Shown: positions 26,656-34,763 of the stretch, piece after piece
Layout of the letters: each line of letters opens with the position of its first letter
Position numbering within the stretch: position 1 is the first letter of the stretch
Translations under genes and position numbers: made by a program
The notes under the pieces: generated by a model
Databases searched by the model: none
Told to the model about the DNA's origin: nothing
The model's input: only the letters and a program-made list of their open reading frames with translations
NCBI RefSeq assembly: GCF_001748245.1
Contig: NZ_BDFO01000001.1
Location: forward strand, 1,101,345-1,165,344
Length of the DNA: 64,000 bases
Source: Oligoflexus tunisiensis
GTDB taxonomy: Bacteria > Bdellovibrionota_B > Oligoflexia > Oligoflexales > Oligoflexaceae
Direction of reading: 5' to 3'

Positions 26656-27370
26656 GGGCAGCCTCTAAATCTTCGGGTGTATCAATGCCGATCGCGGGGT
26701 GGTCGGCAACGCTGACGACAATGGGAATATTGTGCCCGAGTGCGCGCAGTTGCTCCAGACTTTCTGCCAACTCCAATGGATGCTGGGGAAGCGCGCAAAA
26801 CTTCTGGAGTGTGTCCCGAGAGAAAGCATAGACCCCGAGATGCTGCCAGAACGCTTGAAATGTCTGGGGTGCCCGATAATAAGGCAGGGGCGAGCGCGAA
26901 AAATAAAGAGCCTGATGAGCATCATTAACCACAACCTTGACACAGTTCGGGTTCTCATGATCCGCTTTCCGGTTGTTCCGGTGCATCATGGTTCCCATTC
27001 CGGCCTTCTGTTCCGTCATCAGGCGCGCCAGGGCTTCCAGGTCCCCGCAGTGGACAAAGGGTTCGTCTCCCTGCACGTTCATGATAAAGGGGCGTGGCCT
27101 GAGACGGGCCACCTCCGCACAGCGATCCGTTCCGCTTTGATGTCCGGGATCGGTCATCACGCTGGGGACACGGTGCTGCTGACAGGCGTCCATCACCAGC
27201 TGGCTATCCGTGGCGACGACCAGATCGGCCCCATTGTCCAGCAAAGGTTTCAGCCTTTCGTAAACGCGAATGACAAGCGGTTTGCCCGCAAGATCAGCCA
27301 GAGGTTTCTGCGGGAGGCGGGTTGAGCTGAGTCGAGCGGGAATCACGATAAGCCAATTATTCCAGATCAC
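26630..27370 (-). CDS. kdsB: 3-deoxy-manno-octulosonate (KDO) cytidylyltransferase
   Basis: KdsB activates KDO with CTP for lipid A-core assembly. The start GTG 27370 (VIWNNWLIVIPARL) places the nucleotide loop IPARLSSTRLPQKPL at the usual N-terminus; longer upstream frames are not typical. Family blocks NVQGDEP and YFSRSPLPYYR are present, as is the ending GIDTPEDLE. 246 residues is normal. It is followed by the outer-membrane peptidase-barrel gene. Confidence 0.93.
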   Translation of the reverse strand: MIWNNWLIVIPARLSSTRLPQKPLADLAGKPLVIRVYERLKPLLDNGADLVVATDSQLVMDACQQHRVPSVMTDPGHQSGTDRCAEVARLRPRPFIMNVQGDEPFVHCGDLEALARLMTEQKAGMGTMMHRNNRKADHENPNCVKVVVNDAHQALYFSRSPLPYYRAPQTFQAFWQHLGVYAFSRDTLQKFCALPQHPLELAESLEQLRALGHNIPIVVSVADHPAIGIDTPEDLEAARARFSTFT

Positions 27371-27540
27371 ATTAAAGCCTTTTTGCTGAGGGGATACAAA
27401 CCTCGGCATTATAAGCGGGAATACGCAGAGGCTCAGCAAAAACTGCAGAAAAATACCCTTGAGGCAGTCATACTTGCCACTCAGTCTATTTCGAGGGTAT
27501 CCTATATATTGCATTCAAATAAAATTTGGGGTGCCGGAAC

Positions 27541-27993
27541 ATGGCTCAAAATGCTGCGCGAAAGTACGATGCCGGGGCCGCTGCGTTTTTCGTCGAAACG
27601 CTCTGCCAGGACGCAGATACCTTGCTTCGCTTTGGTTTTGCCATGACGCTCAGCGAAGAGATCGCCGGGCGCCTTGTCTACAAGACCTACGAATCCATCG
27701 TTCCCAGCTTGCCGGAGCTGCTCAATAAGGACGCCTCGGCGATCCGCCTGCAGCTCCTGAGACGAGCCTGGGAACTGCATCATGAGATGAATCAGGAAGG
27801 CAGCAGCAGCGAGAACGTGCTCTTTCCCCTGCTGAAACCCCTGGATCTGGAAACCCGCTGTTGTCTCTTTCTGATCGATGTGGTGGGTCTATCCATCGAA
27901 GAGGCCCGCGAGATCACCAAGATGGACGAAACCGAACTTCGTCGCTACCTGGCTATCGGTCGCAAAAGACTGCTCAGTTTTCGTTTTGAATAA
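27541..27993 (+). CDS. ECF-type sigma factor-like protein
   Basis: This 150-residue protein looks like a short RNA polymerase sigma factor of the extracytoplasmic-function type. A region-2-like helical segment spans about 10-75 and a region-4-like helix-turn-helix about 105-150 (LIDVVGLSIEEAREITKMDETELRRYLAIGR, read in parts). Region 2 is divergent. The next gene encodes a single-pass membrane protein with an anti-sigma-like N-terminus, the usual partner arrangement. Start ATG 27541; a TTG five codons upstream is less likely. Confidence 0.7.
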   Translation: MAQNAARKYDAGAAAFFVETLCQDADTLLRFGFAMTLSEEIAGRLVYKTYESIVPSLPELLNKDASAIRLQLLRRAWELHHEMNQEGSSSENVLFPLLKPLDLETRCCLFLIDVVGLSIEEAREITKMDETELRRYLAIGRKRLLSFRFE

Positions 27994-28012
27994 GTGAGGG
28001 AGAACCGAAGGC

Positions 28013-28867
28013 ATGGCGCAGAAAACCGCGGCTTTGAGCGATGAAGAGCTTATTTATGGCTATCTCTCCGAATATCTGGATGAGACGCTGCCGAATGATC
28101 AAGGCAAACGCTACGAGGAGCTGGTCCAGCGGATGAAGCTGGATAGCCTCTCCACCGACTACGGGATCCGCCGTGGACGTTTGCAGATCGAAGCCCAAAG
28201 GCTTTATCTCGACGAAAAACACATGCACGATATCCACGACCTGGTCGAGGATGATGCCACACGGGCCAATCACGAAGCCCATGAAATCGATGATGTCGGT
28301 CGCTCCGAACTGATGGGCAATGCCTTCCGCCTGGTCATCCTGCTCAGCTTCCTGGGTCTGCTCGTGTTCGGTGCCTACAAGTTTTTTGGTCCGGAACAGA
28401 AAGCGCCTTTCAAGGCTCTCGATTCCCTGATCTATGAAGCCATCGTCATGGCTGAAGATGCCGAGGGGCGCCTGGACTTCCCCACCGACAAACTCGAGGA
28501 ACTCAACACCTACTTCAAGCGCTATCCGGAACTTGGCTTCGCACCCAAGGAAATGCGCGAGCCAGGCAGCAATTGGGAGCTGAACGGCGGCACGGTCATC
28601 GACTACGAAGTGGCCAAGATCATAGCCGTGCAATTCACCGGCAAAAACAATCGTGAGAAATTGTATCTCTTCCTTTGGAACGGCAGGCTCGAGCAGCTGC
28701 CCAAATCGGAACCCGGCAATTTCGAAGGTCTTGTCTATCAGACTTATGCTTCCGACAAGTGGAACATCATCGCCTGGCAGGCCGCCCCCGGTGTGACCGG
28801 CATGATGGTCGGACACCGCGGAGCCAAGGAACTGGCCGAGCTGGCGTTTAAAGTTGTCGGTCTCTAA
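28013..28867 (+). CDS. Single-pass membrane protein, probable anti-sigma factor
   Basis: A 284-residue protein 19 bases after the sigma-like gene. Residues 8-40 (LSDEELIYGYLSEYLDETLP) resemble the N-terminal helix of anti-sigma domains, here without a HxxxCxxC zinc motif. One transmembrane helix follows at about 105-125 (LVILLSFLGLLVFGAY), then a soluble domain of about 150 residues that would face the periplasm. The design matches membrane anti-sigma factors that release an ECF sigma on envelope signals; this is inference from context. Confidence 0.65.
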   Translation: MAQKTAALSDEELIYGYLSEYLDETLPNDQGKRYEELVQRMKLDSLSTDYGIRRGRLQIEAQRLYLDEKHMHDIHDLVEDDATRANHEAHEIDDVGRSELMGNAFRLVILLSFLGLLVFGAYKFFGPEQKAPFKALDSLIYEAIVMAEDAEGRLDFPTDKLEELNTYFKRYPELGFAPKEMREPGSNWELNGGTVIDYEVAKIIAVQFTGKNNREKLYLFLWNGRLEQLPKSEPGNFEGLVYQTYASDKWNIIAWQAAPGVTGMMVGHRGAKELAELAFKVVGL

Positions 28868-28920
28868 GCGCTGCGGTATGGTCGCACCCTCAGTTTCAAA
28901 AAGCGGAGCACAGTGCGACC

Positions 28921-29967
28921 ATGGCCCGGAATATCCTCCTCATCCAGCTTCGTCAACTTGGCGATATTTTGCTCACCACACCCTGCTTTCGTGAAATCAA
29001 ACGCGCCTGGCCTGAGGCCCGGATTACCTTTCTTTCCCATCCGATGGGCCGCCTGATCGCGGATGAAAATCCCTATCTGCACCAGCATCTGACCTATGAC
29101 CCCAAGGGCGGGTGGCGCCAGGAACTGAAACTGATCCGTGAGCTGCGCGCGGCCCAATATGATCTCGTTTTGGACTTTATGTATAATCCCCGGAGCGCCC
29201 TCTATGCCCGCGCCACGGGTTGTCCGCGGCGCCTCGCGTTTCCCTCGCGTCGGGCCCTCCTTTTTACGGAAATCGTGCCGCAAGGCGGTCGCATCGAATA
29301 CATCGTGCAGGAAAAATTCCGCTACCTCCAGCATCTCGGCATTCAACCGGTCAGCGTGCGACTCGATCTGCCTTGGAGTGAAAAGCATACGGGTCCCCTC
29401 ATGCAGCTTCTGCAGGAGGCTCCTGATTTTTCGCAGGCCCCCTGGCGCATCGCCATCAGCCCGACCCATCGCCGCGTGGAACGGCAGTGGCCGGTGGAAC
29501 GCTATGCGAAGATCGCAGATCGTCTGCATCTCGAATGGGGGGCTTCCGTTCTGTGGCTCTGGGGACCGGGTGAGGAGGACTTTGTGCGTCACGCGATGTC
29601 CTTCTGTGAGCAGCCCATGCGCCTCGCACCCAAAACCAGCTTCCGCGAACTCGCGGCCCTGATCGCCAATTGTGATCTTTTTATTGGAAATTCCAATGGG
29701 CCAAGTCATGTTGCTGTGGCGGCGGATACGCCCAGCCTGCAGCTCCATGGACCGACCTATGCCGCGACCTGGTGTCCGCAGACGGACGAACATCAGGCCG
29801 TCCAGGCCGGCGCCGGAACTCCGGCGGGCCGGGGACCGATCGCGACCGTGACCGAGGCGGAAGTCTGGCAGAGTTTGGAAAAGTTGCAGCCCCTCCTCCG
29901 GAAAACAGCCGAGTCAAGGCAGCAAAACGGTGTTAGGATGAGGTGGTCCCCCCTCCTTTTCTCTTAG
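28921..29967 (+). CDS. Glycosyltransferase family 9 (heptosyltransferase-like)
   Basis: A 348-residue GT-B enzyme. The N-terminal ILLIQLRQLGDILLTTP is the classic heptosyltransferase start, and the C-terminal domain has FIGNSNGPSHVAVAADTP, the conserved donor site. It lacks a signal peptide and acts at the cytoplasmic face of the inner membrane on LPS core or a related glycan. kdsB, another LPS gene, is nearby. Confidence 0.9.
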   Translation: MARNILLIQLRQLGDILLTTPCFREIKRAWPEARITFLSHPMGRLIADENPYLHQHLTYDPKGGWRQELKLIRELRAAQYDLVLDFMYNPRSALYARATGCPRRLAFPSRRALLFTEIVPQGGRIEYIVQEKFRYLQHLGIQPVSVRLDLPWSEKHTGPLMQLLQEAPDFSQAPWRIAISPTHRRVERQWPVERYAKIADRLHLEWGASVLWLWGPGEEDFVRHAMSFCEQPMRLAPKTSFRELAALIANCDLFIGNSNGPSHVAVAADTPSLQLHGPTYAATWCPQTDEHQAVQAGAGTPAGRGPIATVTEAEVWQSLEKLQPLLRKTAESRQQNGVRMRWSPLLFS

Positions 29968-29984
29968 TAGCGATGGAGTCCATC

Positions 29985-30308
29985 ATGTTCGTCAATCTTT
30001 TCCGCGTCGACCCCACCGAAAAGAGCCGTTCGCGCAAATTTTCCTGGCTCCCACGGTTTGGGATTGTCGTAGATTTTGCCGGGCGTCGCTTTTCGTTGCG
30101 TCATGCGCCCTTACTTGAAACAATAGCTAATCTGATCGAGCGCGGTCCGACGCGGTCCAATCTGGAAAAGATTGTCACCGAGCAGCTCTATGAGATATCC
30201 TTGCCGTCCCTGATTCGCCGGAAGACCGTGGACGTCAAGGCCCGTACCATTCACGAAAGGCCCCGCCGCTTGAAGGAACGGACCAAAAAAGGCAGCGAAA
30301 GTTTCTAA
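29985..30308 (+). CDS. Small basic hypothetical protein, 107 residues
   Basis: ATG 29985 has GGAG seven bases upstream. The protein is very basic, especially the last 35 residues (repeated Arg/Lys), which suggests nucleic-acid binding. The middle (about 35-80) is a plausible helix-strand domain. No family is recognised. Confidence 0.5.
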   Translation: MFVNLFRVDPTEKSRSRKFSWLPRFGIVVDFAGRRFSLRHAPLLETIANLIERGPTRSNLEKIVTEQLYEISLPSLIRRKTVDVKARTIHERPRRLKERTKKGSESF

Positions 30309-30348
30309 TCCGCATACGGATTCCTAATTCATAGCAAAGGTAGAGGTC

Positions 30349-30564
30349 GTGTCGCTTATGTTACCGTTTCGCGTGTTTGACAAAGAGAAAAAGCAGATGT
30401 GGCAGGTCATCAATTATCATCCGGGAACGAACGAAGGCAGTTATCTGGCCACCAAGGAGGATGATGATGCCACTGATGGTGACATGCGCATCATCCCCGC
30501 TTCCGAACTGGTGAATTACAAATTCGTCGATTTTCTGGAAGAAGTGGAACCTTTCGAAACTTAA
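30349..30564 (+). CDS. Small acidic hypothetical protein, 71 residues
   Basis: Starts at GTG 30349, or at ATG 30358. The sequence begins with FRVFDKEKKQMW, faintly like phage YopX-type starts, and ends acidic. It is convergent with, and overlaps by four bases, the MFS gene. Function unknown. Confidence 0.45.
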   Translation: MSLMLPFRVFDKEKKQMWQVINYHPGTNEGSYLATKEDDDATDGDMRIIPASELVNYKFVDFLEEVEPFET

Positions 30565-31865
30565 TGAACGAGGCGCTTGCCGCGTTCGATATCGACCCGA
30601 CTGAGCAGTACCATTCCCACAACAAAGAGCAGCACGATAAAGAGAACGCTCAGTCGACTGCCCCCGGTCTGCTCAGCCAGGACCCCGAAAACCAAAGGCC
30701 CAAAGAGTCCTGCGAACTTCGACGAAACGCTGAAGAGGCCAAAGAATTCTCCGCTATGCTTCAAGGGAACCATCTGGGCAAAGACCGAACGGCTGATGGC
30801 CTGGCTGGCTCCCTGAACGGAAGCCACGCCCCCGGCCAGAACCCAGAAATGCCAGGTTTTGGTCATGAAAAAACCGACAATGGAAATGAAGGTGTAGACC
30901 ATCAGGGTCAGCATCAGGGCTTTTTTCGGCCCGATCTTATCGGTGATGGGACCAAAGGCAAACGAGCAGGGCACACCCAGAAACTGCACGACAAGGATGG
31001 CCGCAATCAGATCATTGGTGCCGATGCCAACTTCCCGTCCATAGATGGTGGCCATATTCATGATGGTGCCGATCCCGTCACTGTAAGCCCAGAAGGCCAG
31101 CAGAAACATCAGCACATCGGGATAGTGCTTCAGCTGAGTAAAGGTTTTCTTAAGCTGGAAAACGGCCTCGAATGAGGTCTTCATCATGTTGCGTCCGCTG
31201 GTGTTGCCGAGACCGGGTTCGCGCACATGACGGAAGAGCGGCAGACTAAAGAAGAGCCAGCAAAGACCCACCGAAATGAAACTCAGCCTTATCCCTGCCG
31301 CTGTGTCAGGTAAGCCGAATGTGTTGGGACTCATGATCCACATGAGGTTGAGGGCCAGGATCACACCACCGCCGATGTAGCCGACAGCGTAGCCTGAGTT
31401 ACTGACGCGATGGATTTCCTTGTCATTGGCAATGTGCGGCAGGAGGGCTTCGTAAAAGATGTTGCCCACGTAAAACGAAAAGCAGCCGAGAACGAAAAGA
31501 AGCCCGGCCAGGAGCCATTGTCCTGGCTGAACCCAGGCCAAAGCGGTGGTGGCCAGCACGCCTGTGATGGTGAAGACAGCCAGGAATTTCTTTTTTGCAC
31601 TAAAAACATCAGCAACATAGCCTAGCGAGGGAGAAACCAGGGCGACAGCGATCATGGTCGCGGAGTTGAAATAAGCCCAATAGGCCGTTCGTAAATGTTC
31701 TGGCAAATCCTTGGCTAATGAATCATGGAAGTAGAGCGGGAGAACCGCGACCATGACGGTGGTGGCGAAGGCTGAGTTTGCTACGTCGTATAACGCCCAT
31801 GATCGCAGTTCCCGTCGATTCAGACCAAGTGAAGTGAGTAAACGGGACCAAAGGTTCAACGCCAT
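30561..31865 (-). CDS. MFS transporter, UMF1 family
   Basis: A 434-residue polytopic protein with about 12 transmembrane helices. The N-terminal WALYDVANSAFATTVM and the following pattern are hallmarks of the UMF1/Atg22-like MFS family. The conserved loops GYVADVFSAKKK (MFS A-motif-like) and FGPITDKIGPKKA are visible. Members export small molecules such as amino acids; the substrate here is unknown. Confidence 0.88.
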   Translation of the reverse strand: MALNLWSRLLTSLGLNRRELRSWALYDVANSAFATTVMVAVLPLYFHDSLAKDLPEHLRTAYWAYFNSATMIAVALVSPSLGYVADVFSAKKKFLAVFTITGVLATTALAWVQPGQWLLAGLLFVLGCFSFYVGNIFYEALLPHIANDKEIHRVSNSGYAVGYIGGGVILALNLMWIMSPNTFGLPDTAAGIRLSFISVGLCWLFFSLPLFRHVREPGLGNTSGRNMMKTSFEAVFQLKKTFTQLKHYPDVLMFLLAFWAYSDGIGTIMNMATIYGREVGIGTNDLIAAILVVQFLGVPCSFAFGPITDKIGPKKALMLTLMVYTFISIVGFFMTKTWHFWVLAGGVASVQGASQAISRSVFAQMVPLKHSGEFFGLFSVSSKFAGLFGPLVFGVLAEQTGGSRLSVLFIVLLFVVGMVLLSRVDIERGKRLVH

Positions 31866-32009
31866 GGGTCATACCTTTCGAAAATGAGAGGAGACTTTAG
31901 TTGTTTTCACCAGTGTAGCCGGATGGAATGGAATCTGCACGAAAAACGTGGTAGATCATGAGTCTCGATTCCCCACTTACCGTGCTGGTAGAGAATAAAG
32001 AGTAGAGTT

Positions 32010-32639
32010 ATGAAGATCATGCTGGAATTTCTTGAATCCTTAGGACTGGGAATCTGTCTGGTTCTGGCGGCTCCGCTGAGCTTTTTTCGGCGTCTTGATC
32101 ATCTCTTTCAGCTGGCAGATCATGCGGGCTATCTGATGCGTCAGCGTCTGTTTGCAGCGTTGCTGCGGGCGCGTTTGGATTATCGCATGGGTAACTACCA
32201 GCAATCGGTGGTATTATTGGGTCCCGTCGTTTTGCATCTGGAACACAAACTCAGGACAGGCAAGGCTTTGCCGCTGAAGTTACGCCGTCTTCTTTGCCTG
32301 CTATACAGTGACATGCAGAGACTGTATCTCCTGAGCGGTCAGGTCGAGGAGGCGGTTCAGGTCGTCATTCGTGCTCAGCAGAATCTCGGGATTGATCGGC
32401 TGCCGAGCAATCCGGACCTGGATATCCGGACGGCGCATGTCATACGCGCTGGTCTCGCGGCAAGCAAATTGCTTGAGGAAGGCGGCCTGGCCACGCTCAT
32501 GGTCCGCCAGGGTGAGGAGCCCATCGTCAGCCGCAGCCCGTCTGCGGATCCTCGCGGTAAAACCACCCCACGTCCTCAAGTTATGAAATCAGAAGGTCGC
32601 GGCGCGACAATTATCGAATTTCCCAAGCCCAGTCGTTAA
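32010..32639 (+). CDS. Hypothetical helical protein with N-terminal hydrophobic segment
   Basis: A 209-residue protein. The first 25 residues (LEFLESLGLGICLVLAAPLSFF) are a likely membrane anchor or signal, followed by paired helices (about 35-130) that look like TPR-type repeats. The tail (about 165-209) is low-complexity and ends with a basic stretch. ATG 32010 has an AGAG-rich ribosome site. A weak GG-N10-GC site lies 71 bases upstream. No family is recognised. Confidence 0.6.
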   Translation: MKIMLEFLESLGLGICLVLAAPLSFFRRLDHLFQLADHAGYLMRQRLFAALLRARLDYRMGNYQQSVVLLGPVVLHLEHKLRTGKALPLKLRRLLCLLYSDMQRLYLLSGQVEEAVQVVIRAQQNLGIDRLPSNPDLDIRTAHVIRAGLAASKLLEEGGLATLMVRQGEEPIVSRSPSADPRGKTTPRPQVMKSEGRGATIIEFPKPSR

Positions 32640-32708
32640 GTCCCTGACTCCTGTATCCTTCAGTCTCATCAGGATCTTCCGATGCAGACCGAAGAATACG
32701 GGAGTGTC

Positions 32709-34754
32709 ATGTTTCGAATCCTTCCCATACTTTGGATGTGGATGCTGGGCTCATCTTCGGTGAGTCTGGCTCTTGACGTTCAGAAGGACCTGTCTGAACT
32801 CAAGATTCTGGTGTTTGATTCACCGGAGCGAGCGATCCAGCGTGCGGCAAAACTCGAAGAGGCTGTCGGGGGTGACAAGGCCGGTTCAGTGTGGCTGCAG
32901 ATCAAGGCCCTGCAGGCCCTGGCCATGACCAAACTGGAACAGATTGATGAAGCCCGTACTGTGGCGAGCAGCGCTCTGAAGCAGGGGGCCTGGATCGATG
33001 ACAAACTCAATAAATATGCTCTGCAGCTGACGCAAATCGATGCCGGTTCCTCCCTGGGGCTTTCGGAATGGGAAGAGCTTGCGCCTGCTTTTGATCAACT
33101 CGTCGATGCGATTGAAAGCGATGGGGATGCTTCCATCCTCGCGCGGGCTCTGACGAGTTATGCCGCGGCGGCCTCGGCATCCGGTCGTCCTCTTCTGGCC
33201 ACCGGCATGATGCAGAAGGTGCTGGCCCTTCTGCCGAACCTGCCCAAGGATGAATACTATTACTCCATACTCAACGATCTGGTCGTAACCTATCAGAACG
33301 TTCATGAAGGAGCGGACCTGGGCACCATCCTCGCGCTGGCGGAAGAGGTGCGTGGTTTTCTGAAAACGGAGCTCCGCCGCTTTCTAGGGGCTGAGATCAT
33401 GTATAACCTGGGTTTCGCCTACATGAGTTCAGAAAACCTTCCCAAGGCTCTGGAAACGATGGAGGAAGCTCTCCGTTATGGTGAGGCCCTCGGTAATCCC
33501 ACGGTTATGGCTTATGGTTGGCTTGGCATGGGTATGATACAGGCGCAGGCAGAACAATACGAGGAAGCTGAAAAAAATACACGCAAGGCGCTGATGGAAT
33601 TTGAACGCGTCGGCAATCAGGTGCGCGTGGAAAGTGCCAGGCAGGTGCTCATTGATATCCTTTTGCATCGATCCGAAACTGCGGAAGCCGAACGACTGAT
33701 CAAACTCATCGACGGCCCCAAAGCCCGGAATCTCGACAAATACAAAGCCCGCCTCCTCGCCAGTCGGGGTCAGTATGAAAAGGCCGCGCAACTGTCCTTT
33801 GGCATCTGGGAAAAAAACCGCGAAGAGAGCAAACGCCTTGATGCGGATAGCACCCAGCGTATGCTCATGGAGTTTGCAGCGTCCCGTCAGGAGTTGGCGC
33901 GGCTCGAGCTGCAGGAGAAGGAAAGTCTGCAGCGCCTGAAGATTGAACAGGAAAAAGAGCAGCAGCAACTGAAGATTTGGATTCTGATTTCCATCATTCT
34001 GATTGCATGTTCCCTGCTGTTCGACTTTATTCGGGTCAAACGCAAAACCAGCGAACTCTTCCAAATGCATCGCCGTCTGCGGGAACAATTTTTGAGCCGC
34101 TTTCTGCCGCCGTCGCTGGCTCATGCGGTGGCCGAGGGGCAGACGGAATTTGATGAAAAGCCACGCGAAGTGACAGCCACCGTACTTTTCGCTTCGGTGG
34201 AAGGCTTTCGACCTGGGACGAAGACTCTTCCGACGCCTCAGGACGTGGAGCTGCTCAACGATATTCTGGCGATCATGAGTGGTGCGGTTCACCTGCATGG
34301 CGGAACCGTCGACAAATGCAGTGGGGGGCGGATCATGGCTCTGTTTGGAGCGCCGCTTCCCCTCGATCCTGCAGCGTCCGCGCAGCAGGCCTTGCGATGC
34401 CTTCAGGAAATGAAGGCCGGTCTGCAGATTCTCAATGAAAAATGGCAGTCCCGTCTCCACCGGCCACTCTTTCTGAAATCAGCTGTCCATCAAGGCCGCA
34501 TGATCGTGGGCAGCTTCGGCTGTGAAAAACGCAGTGACTTTACCGCGCTCGGTCTGCCCGTGCAGGTGGCCGATGCGCTCGAGGCCGGGGCTCATGGCGG
34601 ACAATGTCTGATCTCGGAAACAGTTCTGCCTCATAGCCGGGGTTTTGCCAGTCGGGATCTCGGACTGCAGCAGGTGAAAGGACTTTCCAGGCCGATCCGC
34701 ATCGCCGAACTGACTTTGGAGACTGACTCTGCGGTGAAGGTGAATGCCTCTTAA
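32709..34754 (+). CDS. TPR-TM protein with degenerate cyclase homology domain (first paralogue)
   Basis: ATG 32709 with GGAG upstream gives 681 residues. Order: signal peptide (1-21), long helical TPR region (about 30-400), coiled coil, one transmembrane helix (ILISIILIACSLLF, about 425), then a class III cyclase homology domain (about 480-660). The catalytic residues are missing: the first metal Asp is Ser (FASVEGF), the second is Gly (SGGRIMALFG), the purine-site Asp is Leu (FTALGLPV) and the Asn/Arg pair is changed. So it probably does not make cAMP or cGMP; it may bind nucleotides or pair with another cyclase. An equal-length paralogue follows immediately. Confidence 0.85.
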   Translation: MFRILPILWMWMLGSSSVSLALDVQKDLSELKILVFDSPERAIQRAAKLEEAVGGDKAGSVWLQIKALQALAMTKLEQIDEARTVASSALKQGAWIDDKLNKYALQLTQIDAGSSLGLSEWEELAPAFDQLVDAIESDGDASILARALTSYAAAASASGRPLLATGMMQKVLALLPNLPKDEYYYSILNDLVVTYQNVHEGADLGTILALAEEVRGFLKTELRRFLGAEIMYNLGFAYMSSENLPKALETMEEALRYGEALGNPTVMAYGWLGMGMIQAQAEQYEEAEKNTRKALMEFERVGNQVRVESARQVLIDILLHRSETAEAERLIKLIDGPKARNLDKYKARLLASRGQYEKAAQLSFGIWEKNREESKRLDADSTQRMLMEFAASRQELARLELQEKESLQRLKIEQEKEQQQLKIWILISIILIACSLLFDFIRVKRKTSELFQMHRRLREQFLSRFLPPSLAHAVAEGQTEFDEKPREVTATVLFASVEGFRPGTKTLPTPQDVELLNDILAIMSGAVHLHGGTVDKCSGGRIMALFGAPLPLDPAASAQQALRCLQEMKAGLQILNEKWQSRLHRPLFLKSAVHQGRMIVGSFGCEKRSDFTALGLPVQVADALEAGAHGGQCLISETVLPHSRGFASRDLGLQQVKGLSRPIRIAELTLETDSAVKVNAS

Positions 34755-34763
34755 GGAGATGGC

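Noticed and set aside
31924..31939. Possible sigma-54 site TGGAAT-N5-CTGCA before the 32010 gene
   Set aside because: Spacing fits but key bases (C in TGGC, first T of TTGC) are missing, so too weak to report as a promoter.
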